DNA of 64,000 nt, from positions 744,001 to 808,000 of the forward strand of contig NZ_FWWR01000009.1 in assembly GCF_900176115.1 (NCBI RefSeq), read 5' to 3'. The DNA is from Peptoniphilus asaccharolyticus DSM 20463. Its GTDB lineage: Bacteria; Bacillota; Clostridia; Tissierellales; Peptoniphilaceae. Below the pieces are notes generated by a model, which worked only from the letters and a program-made list of their open reading frames with translations, was not told the origin of the DNA and made no database searches. Shown piece after piece: positions 36,006 through 44,814 of this stretch; position 1 is the first letter of the stretch, and each line of letters begins with the position of its first letter. The translations under genes were made by a program, and so were the position numbers.

Positions 36006-36494
36006 TTACTCTGCTTTCTTAAAATCCGCAGTCATGAATTTATCAGTAGAAGTTGCTGTTCCTTTTTCAGTATTTGAGTTAACTCTAAAAGTACCTTCAT
36101 AAGTGTAAGCATCTAATGAACCACCTTCAGTATTTGGAATAACTGAATATTTTCTTGTTCTAGCTTGGAATTCACCTTCAGCAGAACCTTTTTTAGTAAA
36201 ATCTACAACCATAATTTCTACAACTGCATCAGTACCAACAACTTCGTTATCGATCATTTCAGTAAGTTTATCATGAACTGGATTTCCAACAAATTGGTCA
36301 AACGCAAATTCAATAGATGCAGAAATACCAACAACATCAGTAGTTTCAAAAAGTTCGTCTACATATTGTCTTGTGTATTCTTTAGGGTTTTTGGAAGTAC
36401 TCATTCCAGTAAAACCTTGCATTCTTTCAAACTTATCTTTAACCTTCATAAAAGCGACTTTGTCGGCTCTTTGAACTAATTTCTTTTCACTCAT
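36006..36494 (-). CDS. Major tail (tube) protein (162 aa)
   Basis: The protein is beta-rich and starts with a helical/loop segment (ADKVAFMKV, FTGMSTSKNPKEY), a pattern common to siphovirus tube proteins from Firmicutes. It lies between the tail completion genes and the chaperones. It would form the stacked rings of the tail tube. Confidence 0.78.
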   Translation of the reverse strand: MSEKKLVQRADKVAFMKVKDKFERMQGFTGMSTSKNPKEYTRQYVDELFETTDVVGISASIEFAFDQFVGNPVHDKLTEMIDNEVVGTDAVVEIMVVDFTKKGSAEGEFQARTRKYSVIPNTEGGSLDAYTYEGTFRVNSNTEKGTATSTDKFMTADFKKAE

Positions 36495-36499
36495 TCTTA

Positions 36500-36910
36500 T
36501 TAATCCTCCTTATAAATAAGTTTTAATTGTATTTGATATTTTGCCTTATCAGCTTCAGCATCTAACAAAAATCCATTAGTTAAAATCTCAATTTTAATTG
36601 AACCTTTAACTTCAGGTAAAATATAATTCTCGTTATTATCTTCAATCCATTTTTGAAAATCTTCAAAAAAGTTTGAATTTTCTAATTGCTGTAAAATTTC
36701 AGCAGAATAATAATTAATAGTAGTAAAGGTAAAACCAAATTGTTTTATTTTTCCTCCATCTACATATTCTTTATATATAGGATTTATAGGCTCAGAATAA
36801 ATTGCATATTCAATAGCCTCATTTCCAATATAATCAATATTTATTCTAGCTTCCTCATCTAATAAAGGGCATTTATCAAAATATTTTCTAATAGCTTCAA
36901 TTTTTTTCAT
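36500..36910 (-). CDS. Phage tail completion/minor capsid protein (136 aa)
   Basis: ATG 36910 is chosen because TTGGAG seven bases upstream serves as ribosome site and would otherwise be read as codons. The alpha/beta protein (KYFDKCPLLDEEARINIDYIG) is of the type often named minor capsid or, misleadingly, chloramphenicol resistance protein in clostridial phages. The place suggests the tail terminator. Confidence 0.65.
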   Translation of the reverse strand: MKKIEAIRKYFDKCPLLDEEARINIDYIGNEAIEYAIYSEPINPIYKEYVDGGKIKQFGFTFTTINYYSAEILQQLENSNFFEDFQKWIEDNNENYILPEVKGSIKIEILTNGFLLDAEADKAKYQIQLKLIYKED

Positions 36911-37223
36911 TTTTAACTCCAAGTATCTTTGCAGCTCCCGCTAAAATATCTTTTTTATGATTTTCTTTCATTCTCTCAAACCATTTATTTCCCCTTCTAG
37001 GGCCTTCCTTAAAATTAGCATGCTCATAATACCATCTTTTAGCATAAGGGGTTTGCTGGACGATTTTACCTCCTCCAGATTGAATATTAGGTGCAGATTT
37101 TAGAGTTCCTTTATCAAATGGCGTGTATGGGTCCATCAACCTCATACATTCCGAATCAATAAATCTTTGAGCCGGTGTAAAATCTCTTTTAGCATCAAGA
37201 ATAAAATCTTTAAAAAATATCAT
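36897..37223 (-). CDS. Phage minor capsid/head-tail joining protein (108 aa)
   Basis: MDPYTPFDKGTLKSAPNI followed by QTPYAKRWYYEH is typical of minor capsid 2 / gp10-like neck proteins. It overlaps both neighbours and belongs to the set of four connector genes after the coat protein. Confidence 0.75.
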   Translation of the reverse strand: MIFFKDFILDAKRDFTPAQRFIDSECMRLMDPYTPFDKGTLKSAPNIQSGGGKIVQQTPYAKRWYYEHANFKEGPRRGNKWFERMKENHKKDILAGAAKILGVKNEKN

Positions 37224-37609
37224 TTTCCACCTACTTCAAAATGTTTCATATTTTCAGAACCATAATCTCTAACATCAACAGTAGTAATTAATCTAACATA
37301 ATCATAATTTTTCTCTAAATCCTTAATAGTTGTAAATTCATCTTCAATAAGACCTTTAACAATCACATCTTCAGATTTTAAAGTAAAACCTTCTTTAGAT
37401 TTTTTAAATTCAATTGGTGTTTTATAATCTCCGCAAGAATAAAATGGAATATAAATTTTAGATTTATCAGCAGAAGTAAGTCCAGATTTTAAAATATTAA
37501 ATCCTTCAGAATCTTCCCAATGAACATTTTTTATATAAGATTTTTTATATTTAGTTTCTCTGTTTTCAATATATTTATTATAAATAGTAACATCACAATT
37601 AGTTAGCAT
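37220..37609 (-). CDS. Phage head-tail connector-region protein (129 aa)
   Basis: NCDVTIYNKYIENRETKYKKS followed by beta strands is a pattern I associate with DUF6751-type phage proteins; this is from memory. It overlaps neighbours by a few bases and probably acts as head completion or stopper protein. Confidence 0.6.
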   Translation of the reverse strand: MLTNCDVTIYNKYIENRETKYKKSYIKNVHWEDSEGFNILKSGLTSADKSKIYIPFYSCGDYKTPIEFKKSKEGFTLKSEDVIVKGLIEDEFTTIKDLEKNYDYVRLITTVDVRDYGSENMKHFEVGGK

Positions 37610-37922
37610 TTATAACACCTCTATACATCAAACCAGTATGGCCAAAATAAACCTTAATAATCTTATAAATTTTACTTTCATTTCTTCTTTCAAGACTTGC
37701 GATTTTATCAATATCTAGAGTTAAATATTCAACCTTTTGTGAACCAATAGATTCGGATTTTTTACCATCCGAATCAAACTTGGCCATTTTATCCTTTAAA
37801 TTCTCATCTAAACTCATTAATTGAGCTATACATTCATCTACAAGAGATTTCATATTCTCATCAGAATAATCAATTCTGTTAAATGTGTAATAGTCAATTA
37901 ATCTCTTGTAAAATTCTCTCAT
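37599..37922 (-). CDS. Head-tail adaptor-like protein (107 aa)
   Basis: The first gene after the coat protein encodes a mainly helical small protein (YKRLIDYYTFNRIDYSDEN, LVDECIAQLMSLDENLKD), the usual position and type of the gp6-like adaptor binding the portal. Sequence identity to a family is not obvious. Confidence 0.6.
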   Translation of the reverse strand: MREFYKRLIDYYTFNRIDYSDENMKSLVDECIAQLMSLDENLKDKMAKFDSDGKKSESIGSQKVEYLTLDIDKIASLERRNESKIYKIIKVYFGHTGLMYRGVINAN

Positions 37923-37924
37923 AA

Positions 37925-38974
37925 TCAGCCTCTTGTAATAATTCTTGCAATTGGAATTGCTTTGTGGTTTATAGTTTCTCCATCATTAGATGCAACTAAA
38001 GTCCAGTTTGTTCCATTCTTAAGCTCATCATCAGTAGGGGATAGAGAAGTCATTTTCTTATTTGTGAAAGAAATTCCATAAGGGGCAAAACAATTTCTTT
38101 GTCTTGAATATAGAGTATCTTGACCACCATTAACTTTTGGATTTCTATCCATTTCAAATGGAACCTTAACTCCTGCATTAGTTAACTCAAAAGCGCCTTT
38201 ACCTAATACATAAGTTGTATAAGCTGTGTAGTTTCCACCTGCATCAGTAACTTCTGTAACTGGCATAGAATCATCAATTAAGATAGTTCTACCATTTACA
38301 GTTCCCATTTGAAGGTTTCTAGTAACTCCATTCGCATCAGTATATTTTAGATATTCTAAAAGTTGAAGATTTTCAAGATTAGTTGCAACTTGTGAGTGCA
38401 TAATAGCAAGAGAAAATGATTGTTTATTTTCTCCAACTGCCTTTTGAAGTGCATTATTTAAAGTAGTAACTCCAAAAGCATTTTCTTCTTTTTCTTTAGT
38501 AATATCTAAAGTATGAGCTTCAACAAATTTTTTGTTTTCAGTTCCAGTCATGGCAAAAATACCATCAAGAATTGCAAGAAGTGTGTCTTGGTCTATATCG
38601 TCCCAATAACCGGCAACTTGTCTTGCTACATTATCCATGAAGTTAACTCCACCTGTAATATCATAAGAAAAATCTTTTTCAGTCCAAGCGTTTGCACGAC
38701 CTACAACAACTCTTGTGTGAGAGAATGTTTTTGTAGAATTATCTTCAATATCAGTATTACCATCATAATTTACTGGTTTTCCACCAATTAATCCAAGCAT
38801 TGGTGTAGTTACAATATTTCCTCCAGTTTGTTCAGATAACATGGATTTAATTCTGTCATTAACTACAATAGCTCCAGATTTTAAAAGTTCGTTTCTCTTT
38901 AGTTTTGGAATCGTTTCCACGTATTTTCCAAAAACTTCCGCATTAAAATATTTTGAATCAAAAATAGCTGGCAT
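37925..38974 (-). CDS. Major capsid (coat) protein (349 aa)
   Basis: The sequence (MPAIFDSKYFNAEVFGKYVETIP, then VGRANAWTEKDFSYDI, MDNVARQVAGYWDDIDQDTLLAIL and LAIMHSQVATNLENLQLLEYLKY) is the pattern of the coat protein family found in Firmicutes siphoviruses with GP20 scaffolds. It follows the scaffold gene by 11 bases. It forms the icosahedral shell. Confidence 0.88.
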   Translation of the reverse strand: MPAIFDSKYFNAEVFGKYVETIPKLKRNELLKSGAIVVNDRIKSMLSEQTGGNIVTTPMLGLIGGKPVNYDGNTDIEDNSTKTFSHTRVVVGRANAWTEKDFSYDITGGVNFMDNVARQVAGYWDDIDQDTLLAILDGIFAMTGTENKKFVEAHTLDITKEKEENAFGVTTLNNALQKAVGENKQSFSLAIMHSQVATNLENLQLLEYLKYTDANGVTRNLQMGTVNGRTILIDDSMPVTEVTDAGGNYTAYTTYVLGKGAFELTNAGVKVPFEMDRNPKVNGGQDTLYSRQRNCFAPYGISFTNKKMTSLSPTDDELKNGTNWTLVASNDGETINHKAIPIARIITRG

Positions 38975-38985
38975 ATTATTCCTCC

Positions 38986-39480
38986 TTAAATTTTAGCACT
39001 TGGATTCTTTTCTAAATATTCCACCATTTGTGAATAAGTCATATCCTTAACATTAGGTTCATTTACAGAACCGGCTCCACCAACAGAACTTCCTTCGACT
39101 TCAAATAAATATGAATCGGATTCTTTCATTGACTTAATTTGATTTTCTAAATCTGAATCAAAATTTTTGGAATTCTTTAGAGCTTCTATATCCAATAGTG
39201 CTTTAGCCGCTTTAGGATTCTTAACTTTAGATTTCATTAGAGAATTTTCAATAGAATGGTTAAGTTTTAAATCAGAAATTTCATTTTTATATTTTTCAAC
39301 TTCTGCTTTAACATTTTCATAATCTCCAAGTTCAGAAATTTTATTATTTGCAACCTCAAGTTCAGATTTTAAGTTGTCTCTTTCTGACTTAATAGAATTA
39401 ATATCTTGACCATTTAACTTGAAAACTCCTTGAATTTGTTCTTCAGTTAATCCTAATTCCAATAGTTCTTCTTTTTTCAT
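38986..39480 (-). CDS. Phage scaffolding protein, GP20 family (164 aa)
   Basis: KKEELLELGLTEEQI at the start, a long coiled-coil (residues ~25-85, with SELEVANNKISELGDYENV) and the NPKAAKALLDIEAL segment identify GP20 minor structural/scaffold proteins. It should direct coat assembly and leave the prohead. A strong AGGAGG precedes the ATG. Confidence 0.85.
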   Translation of the reverse strand: MKKEELLELGLTEEQIQGVFKLNGQDINSIKSERDNLKSELEVANNKISELGDYENVKAEVEKYKNEISDLKLNHSIENSLMKSKVKNPKAAKALLDIEALKNSKNFDSDLENQIKSMKESDSYLFEVEGSSVGGAGSVNEPNVKDMTYSQMVEYLEKNPSAKI

Positions 39481-39529
39481 AATTTCCTCCTCAGGTCAAT
39501 TTTAAGTATCACCAATACTAATAGAGTTA

Positions 39530-39551
39530 TGTAGGTTTTAGGTCCTACAAC
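39530..39551 (-). other. Hairpin 3' of the phage tRNA
   Basis: GTAGG and CCTAC pair around an eight-base loop, six bases past the tRNA CCA end and upstream of the scaffold gene. No T run follows, so it may mark RNA processing rather than termination. Confidence 0.35.
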
Positions 39552-39556
39552 CAAAA

Positions 39557-39633
39557 TGGCGGGAATAACAGGATTTGAACCTGTGTCAAATCGGTTAACA
39601 GCCGATTGCTCTACCTAACTGAGCTATATTCCC
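39557..39633 (-). tRNA. Prophage-borne tRNA-Asn (anticodon GTT)
   Basis: The cloverleaf is complete: acceptor GGGAATA/TATTCCC, D-arm GCTCAGTTAGGTAGAGC, anticodon stem ATCGG/CCGAT with loop CTGTTAA, T-arm CAGGTTCAAATCCTG, and encoded CCA. It lies inside the late operon between the scaffold gene and the 108-aa gene. Asn AAC/AAT codons are very frequent in this AT-rich phage. All pairs are intact, so it is probably functional. Confidence 0.93.
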
Positions 39634-39636
39634 ACA

Positions 39637-39659
39637 CAAAAAAGACCTTTTAAAGTCTT
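39637..39659 (-). terminator. Hairpin with T run upstream of tRNA-Asn
   Basis: AAGAC and GTCTT (extendable by A-T and G-U pairs) are followed on the minus strand by TTTTTT, about 50 bases after the stop of the 108-aa gene and just before the tRNA. It could partly terminate the capsid-effector unit. Confidence 0.55.
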
Positions 39660-39710
39660 GTCTAGGACTAAAACAAAAGAGATTTTAAACAGTTTTACGA
39701 CTTATTCAGG

Positions 39711-40037
39711 TCAATAATTATATCCGGCTTCTTGTTTTAATTTATCATATTGTTTTTTAATTTGTTCATCTTCTAAATATTTTTCAGCATAATAATTACA
39801 ACCAATTTTATCAGTAGTTTCAATTATTTTTTTAGTTAACTCAACTTTTTCTTTTGAAATATTCGTATTCCCACCATAAGGGAACCACTTCATAAAAGAA
39901 TCTAATAAAATTTCAATAACTAATGTTTTATTTTTTAAATCTACTAAAGCACATCTTCCATCTTCTAATGTACATAAGATCTGATCGTCATAATCAATTA
40001 TTGCTTCTTTAAATTTCAACAATGTTTTCACCTTCAA
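39711..40037 (-). CDS. Unknown protein coupled to the capsid-DUF3626 gene, candidate immunity or chaperone (108 aa)
   Basis: The frame overlaps the end of the minor capsid gene by 29 bases and is followed by a hairpin terminator. It is small, begins with a beta segment (DDQILCTLEDGRCALVDLKN), then FMKWFPYGG, and ends with a charged helix. I do not recognise it. Its size, close coupling and position directly downstream of a protein with a toxin-like C-terminal domain make it a candidate protective partner; this is inference only. Confidence 0.6.
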   Translation of the reverse strand: MKVKTLLKFKEAIIDYDDQILCTLEDGRCALVDLKNKTLVIEILLDSFMKWFPYGGNTNISKEKVELTKKIIETTDKIGCNYYAEKYLEDEQIKKQYDKLKQEAGYNY

Positions 40038-41856
40038 TTTTAAATAATTTAATTCCTAAATCTTTTAGTTTTTCAAGATTATTAGGTATAGTATCAGTAA
40101 AGCATATTTCTGATACATCACTTAACTTTAAATCTCCATGATATTGAGTTTCTATATATCTAACATGAAATTTTTCTATTAATTGTTCAACAGTATTAAT
40201 TTCACCATCATGCTTTACATAATAATTAAATTCTTGTAAACGAATTTTTGACATACAACTTACATTTATATCATTAACACTTGAACTAATAATTCTTTTA
40301 TTAACTGCTTCTCCTAAACTATTATCAATAGTAAATGTTACTCTGTCTCGTATATTCTTATTAAATCGAACTATAACATCTCCATATTGATTAACACCTG
40401 AATAATATTTATTGTTAAATTGATAATCTTTTACAAAATTGTTATTCCCTAAATAACCATATTTTTCCCTTTCGGAAGCTTTGAGCCTTTTATTTCCTGT
40501 ACCGAATAATTGTTTTGTGGCTTCTTTTCTATATTTATTACTTATTGTCCCACCACTCGTACCAGTCTCAAATTGATTTAAAAATCTTTCCGATTCTAAT
40601 AATGAATCAAAATTTTTACTTTTAAATCGCATTGAAAATTCACTTTTATCAACGAGGTTGTTTAATATATTCACAATGGCGTCTTCACCTTCTTTGGAAA
40701 TTTGACCTTTAATATTTTTTTCATAATAATTTTTAGAGTATTCTTCAAAATCTTCTAAGGTTCTAGGTTTATTATAACATGTTCCGTTATTTTTTATAAC
40801 CTTTTGGAATTTTTTTTGTTCTTGTTTAACAATTTGTTCTCTAACTTTTTCAGTAGTTTCTGCTTCTTTATCCCCAATAGCATTAAATAATTTAGCTTTT
40901 CTTTCATGTTTTCTTGCTGTCTTTTCTAAATTTCTAATTCTTTGGTAAGCAGAATGTTCATCATAGGTTTTTCCTTTATACTTAAAATCTTCTAGAGTTT
41001 CATCGTCCCAGAATCTTTTACTTTTTCCGGGAAAATAAGGGTACCAATTATGGCGACAATTTACTCCCATAAATCCTTCAGCAGAACCATAACCAATATC
41101 ATTTAAAGTTAGATAGCCATCTTGACCTGATAAAGAAACGATTTGACCTTGCCATTCTTGATGAGTTGGCCTTGCTCCAGCATGTGCTGTAATTTCCATT
41201 AAATCTTGATTCATTTCTTCAGCATTTTTCAATGAAATTTCAGCAGATAAACGGTTCACACTAGAAACTAAATTCATTTTTACAGCAGCTTCTACAGAAA
41301 AATTTCTTCCAGATGAATATTCTATATATTCAAGACCTTTATCTCCAATATCTTTGACAACTTGCCTCATAACTTCACTTCTTGAGTAAGTTCCTGAAGT
41401 TATATCAATAACTGCTTGATTTAAAGTTTCCTTATACCATTTTTCAAGAGGTTTTCCAGCAAGACCTACAGTTCCAGTTAAATTATTTAAATCTTCTACT
41501 GATGATTTACTCATAACATCAATCATTTTTAAAACCGCAGGATTTTCTTTTAATTTTTTACCGCCGATTGCATAATATTTTGCATCTTCAGCATAAGATT
41601 TTAAACCGGCTTTATTAACTAAACTCCCTAATTTATGAGCTGTTATATATAAATCTTTACTTAATTCTTTCTTAATATCTTTTAAATCATATCCAAGATT
41701 TAATAAAGACTGAATCCTAACTTCAGAAGTAGTTTCTGCAATTGTACAAGACGCGTTTATACGCTTTACAATATCTTTTAAAGTTTTATCTTCTAAATTC
41801 CTATAATATCCTTGAATATTATCAGGAAGTTTTTTCATGTACTTCGGTGTTAACAT
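40009..41856 (-). CDS. Phage minor capsid protein with C-terminal DUF3626-like domain (615 aa)
   Basis: Residues ~1-330 are a minor capsid 1 / head morphogenesis protein: a helical start, then HAGARPTHQEWQGQIVSLSG, GFMGVNCRHNWYPY and the coiled-coil NLEKTARKHERKAKLF. Residues ~400-610 look like DUF3626: FSMRFKS, LNQFETGTSGG, KYGYLG, YGDVIVRF, RVTFTIDNSLG and VRYIETQYHGDLKLSDV. The order of Arg, a TS-containing strand and a Glu-containing strand recalls ADP-ribosyltransferase folds, but activity is not shown by sequence alone. Carried in the head, the domain could enter the host with DNA, as T4 Alt does. The gene overlaps both neighbours. Confidence 0.82.
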   Translation of the reverse strand: MLTPKYMKKLPDNIQGYYRNLEDKTLKDIVKRINASCTIAETTSEVRIQSLLNLGYDLKDIKKELSKDLYITAHKLGSLVNKAGLKSYAEDAKYYAIGGKKLKENPAVLKMIDVMSKSSVEDLNNLTGTVGLAGKPLEKWYKETLNQAVIDITSGTYSRSEVMRQVVKDIGDKGLEYIEYSSGRNFSVEAAVKMNLVSSVNRLSAEISLKNAEEMNQDLMEITAHAGARPTHQEWQGQIVSLSGQDGYLTLNDIGYGSAEGFMGVNCRHNWYPYFPGKSKRFWDDETLEDFKYKGKTYDEHSAYQRIRNLEKTARKHERKAKLFNAIGDKEAETTEKVREQIVKQEQKKFQKVIKNNGTCYNKPRTLEDFEEYSKNYYEKNIKGQISKEGEDAIVNILNNLVDKSEFSMRFKSKNFDSLLESERFLNQFETGTSGGTISNKYRKEATKQLFGTGNKRLKASEREKYGYLGNNNFVKDYQFNNKYYSGVNQYGDVIVRFNKNIRDRVTFTIDNSLGEAVNKRIISSSVNDINVSCMSKIRLQEFNYYVKHDGEINTVEQLIEKFHVRYIETQYHGDLKLSDVSEICFTDTIPNNLEKLKDLGIKLFKIEGENIVEI

Positions 41857-42013
41857 TATATATCACCACATAAGATGCAACAGAATTTAACCATATTTTT
41901 GCATAATCATCTTTATTTTTAATAATTAAAAAATTATTTGAAATTTTAATCTCATTTTCTACTGGATAATCATAAACTCTTCCCGATTTAAAAATAACTT
42001 TTAAAAATTTCAT
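41822..42013 (-). CDS. Small phage protein (63 aa)
   Basis: The protein is beta-rich (MKFLKVIFKSGRVYDYPVENE), of the kind of small SH3-like phage proteins found between portal and minor capsid genes. Its end overlaps the minor capsid gene by 35 bases. Not recognised. Confidence 0.5.
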   Translation of the reverse strand: MKFLKVIFKSGRVYDYPVENEIKISNNFLIIKNKDDYAKIWLNSVASYVVIYNVNTEVHEKTS

Positions 42014-42056
42014 TCTTCACCTCTAACTTTTGTAAGTTTTATGATGCTTAAATCAC

Positions 42057-42251
42057 TTATTTTTCTATTTCTATAATTGAAATGTAATTAATATTACATG
42101 GGTAAATAACATATGAAGTCTCATCCTCCATGGTAATTTCAATTATTTCTTTTTCTTTAAAACACCTAATAATTTCATTCAATTGCTCTTCGGTATCTAC
42201 AATAAGTTGTAAAGTATTATCATCTGCAAATTCTAAATTCACTAATTTCAT
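42057..42251 (-). CDS. Small acidic phage protein (64 aa)
   Basis: It overlaps the portal stop by four bases. Sequence is acidic, alpha/beta (LVNLEFADDNTLQLIVDTEEQ). The end resembles the neighbouring 63-aa protein in being a short beta sheet. Not recognised. Confidence 0.55.
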   Translation of the reverse strand: MKLVNLEFADDNTLQLIVDTEEQLNEIIRCFKEKEIIEITMEDETSYVIYPCNINYISIIEIEK

Positions 42252-43528
42252 TCTTCCTCAGTCTCCTCTTCATCTTCTATAACTTCAGGCATCATTTTTT
42301 GAGCTTCTTTTTCTGTAACTCCATATCTCCACATTAGATATTCTTCAGGTTTAATTAATCCAGCTGAAACTTCTTGAAGTCTTATCTTTTGTTCAGATTC
42401 TGCATCTACTACTAACGAATCATCAAAAGAAAAACTAGCTTCATAATTAGTATTCAGATAAAAATTAATTACATTTATTAAGTTTTCTAAAGTTTTTTGA
42501 AGTTCTTTTTGAATATCCACAACAGTAGAATAACTTCTTTGTTTTGAAGCTTTAATTTCAGTAGCGGATTTTTCAACTTGGTCAACTTCTGAAATAGTTC
42601 CATAAGCAAGACCTACAGTAAATTCAATTCTTCTAAGTATCTTATTTAAACCATTAAATAAAGAAGAATCTCTAATATCCGGACTAAAAACTTCATAAAA
42701 ACCATCTTTTTGGTCTAAACCTAAATTTCTAAATAATCTTTCTTTACCATGAGGAAGCTCTCCATTTTGTTTAACGACAGTAATATCAGCATCTATTGCA
42801 ATTTCTGTTCCTTTAAATTCCCATAAAATTCTTTGATATTGTTCATCTGCATCTTGAATTAAGGATAAAGCTCTAGAAAAACAAGAAACGCCTTCAAAAG
42901 AGTGTAGATCTAAATTATTAGCTGTAGGGTTTTTAAAATATGAAAATAATGGAAAATCTACTTTAATAACTCCAGCTTCTTTTATATTTTTCCAATCATT
43001 AACTTCTTTTAATGAAATTTTCTTTCCTAAGGAATAATAATTATCCGATTCGTAACAAGTATTAGTTATCTTCCAATAATCATTAATTTGCTCGTGTTCT
43101 TCAAGTCTTGTAAAATATCTTTTATTTTTATAAATCCTATCTATAAAAACAACATGATTAATTTCTCCAAACACAGAAAAACCTAATATTAAATACATAT
43201 CAGGCGTTAAGTAATTCATAGCTAATTTATCATTTAATTTATAAGGTTTTAAAATTAAACCACCTAAAGCTAAACCATATTCGACAAATTTTCTTGCATT
43301 TTCAATAACTTCTTGATAAATTTCTAAATCCAATTCAGATTCAAATTCGATCGTTGTAAGTCTAGCAAGCTCTGACGAAATACTTGCACATAAATTTAAA
43401 CTTTCAAGATTTTCTCCACCAAGCCAAGGACTTTCTCCTCTATAACAATCTAGCCATAAATCATAATTATTTTCTATTCTATTAATTCCATACATAGACC
43501 TTATTTCATCTTGAATCATTTTTATCAC
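42248..43528 (-). CDS. Phage portal protein (426 aa)
   Basis: The protein follows the large terminase with a four-base overlap and is of SPP1-gp6-like type: a mixed N-terminal part (CASISSELARLTTIEFESEL), a stem and crown region with TVGLAYGTISEVDQVEKSATEI and QRSYSTVVDIQKELQKTLENLI near residues 310-360, and an acidic tail of Glu. The SATEI motif followed by a long helix is typical. It forms the dodecameric DNA entry ring. Confidence 0.88.
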   Translation of the reverse strand: MIKMIQDEIRSMYGINRIENNYDLWLDCYRGESPWLGGENLESLNLCASISSELARLTTIEFESELDLEIYQEVIENARKFVEYGLALGGLILKPYKLNDKLAMNYLTPDMYLILGFSVFGEINHVVFIDRIYKNKRYFTRLEEHEQINDYWKITNTCYESDNYYSLGKKISLKEVNDWKNIKEAGVIKVDFPLFSYFKNPTANNLDLHSFEGVSCFSRALSLIQDADEQYQRILWEFKGTEIAIDADITVVKQNGELPHGKERLFRNLGLDQKDGFYEVFSPDIRDSSLFNGLNKILRRIEFTVGLAYGTISEVDQVEKSATEIKASKQRSYSTVVDIQKELQKTLENLINVINFYLNTNYEASFSFDDSLVVDAESEQKIRLQEVSAGLIKPEEYLMWRYGVTEKEAQKMMPEVIEDEEETEEE

Positions 43529-44814
43529 CCCCAGCTAAAAGCTTTTATATATTTTTCAAAAGAATACTCAAAGGCATCTAAACTATCAATATCAGAAGTT
43601 CCATCATCAAGTCTTTCTAAATCTAACTTATCAGGATTCCAAACTGCCATAGTTAAAGCTTCTTGTAAACTTTCAGTATCTTCCAAATAAAAAAATCGCC
43701 TTTCAGCGATCAATCTATTAACTATTCTTATTCTATCTACAATTTCATTTTTAATTGAATTTCTAACTTTTATATTTATATTGTTTTCTAACAAAGCATT
43801 TTGTAAGGTTTTTATTAAAACTTGTTCCGCAGAGTCTGCATAAATAGCAGTTATAGATCCAAATTTTCTTTGAATTTCCAAAACAAAATTTAAAAAAGCA
43901 TTTACTAAAGAATTAATATCTTCAGGCTCAACTCGAACACTTTTAAGAACTACTAAATCCTTATAATGATGAGTTATTCCAGTAGCAACAAAAGCATGCT
44001 TTGATTTATTTCCTCCAAAGTCAACTCCAATATTTATTGTCATGTAATTCATACCATTACATGAAAATTCATTAATATTATCAGCAAATTGTCTATAAAT
44101 TAAACCTTCTGCAACACTTCTTAAACCTAAAATATCTCTTCTATACCAAACACTATTCTTATCATATTGTGCTTTTATCTCATTTCTTCTTTGTTCTGAA
44201 ATGTTTATATTATCATCAATAGTAAAGTGTTCATAATTTACTTTTAATAAATCATTTCCAATATACTTATCAATATAATCAGTATAAATCCAATGTTTAG
44301 GGTGTGACGGGTTTAAATCCCAAAAGAATTTTCTTGTTTTTGCTGCTGCTGTTCTATTAAAAGCTTCTTTAATAGTGTCATTATGATGAAGGTTTATTTC
44401 CGTTGCAATCCACATTCCATAGGAATTACCTCTTATCTTTTTAAATGAATCCGCTTTAGCACCACCAGCAAAAATAATAATTCTTTCTTTATTTCCAGTA
44501 TAAATACCTTTGATAATTAAGGCCTCATTATCTTTATATTTAGACCATTTACATTGACCTCTAAAAATATATTCAAGACCAAAACCATTAGCATCTCCAA
44601 TATTTAATTTAGCATTTGCAACAGTAGAACCAGTCGCAAGATGAATCCTATCTTCTGACAACATCAAATCATGGGCAAAAGCGAAAATATTATCAACTGT
44701 TTTACCAGCACGAACTGCACCTTCTGCTATATTATAGGTACTATCTAAGCAAGACCTTATATAATCAATATGTTTTTCTGAGAAATTAAAATTAATTGTC
44801 TTCTTTTTTACCAT
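43525..44814 (-). CDS. Terminase large subunit (429 aa)
   Basis: ATG 44814 with AAGAGG seven bases upstream is preferred to the longer frame (44847). The ATPase has the Walker A variant EGAVRAGKT near residue 33 and a GMWIATEINLHH Walker B with acidic residues near 135. The nuclease half shows IGVDFGGNKSKHAF near 250 and AIYADSAEQ. It packages DNA into proheads. PBSX-type family. Confidence 0.92.
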   Translation of the reverse strand: MVKKKTINFNFSEKHIDYIRSCLDSTYNIAEGAVRAGKTVDNIFAFAHDLMLSEDRIHLATGSTVANAKLNIGDANGFGLEYIFRGQCKWSKYKDNEALIIKGIYTGNKERIIIFAGGAKADSFKKIRGNSYGMWIATEINLHHNDTIKEAFNRTAAAKTRKFFWDLNPSHPKHWIYTDYIDKYIGNDLLKVNYEHFTIDDNINISEQRRNEIKAQYDKNSVWYRRDILGLRSVAEGLIYRQFADNINEFSCNGMNYMTINIGVDFGGNKSKHAFVATGITHHYKDLVVLKSVRVEPEDINSLVNAFLNFVLEIQRKFGSITAIYADSAEQVLIKTLQNALLENNINIKVRNSIKNEIVDRIRIVNRLIAERRFFYLEDTESLQEALTMAVWNPDKLDLERLDDGTSDIDSLDAFEYSFEKYIKAFSWG

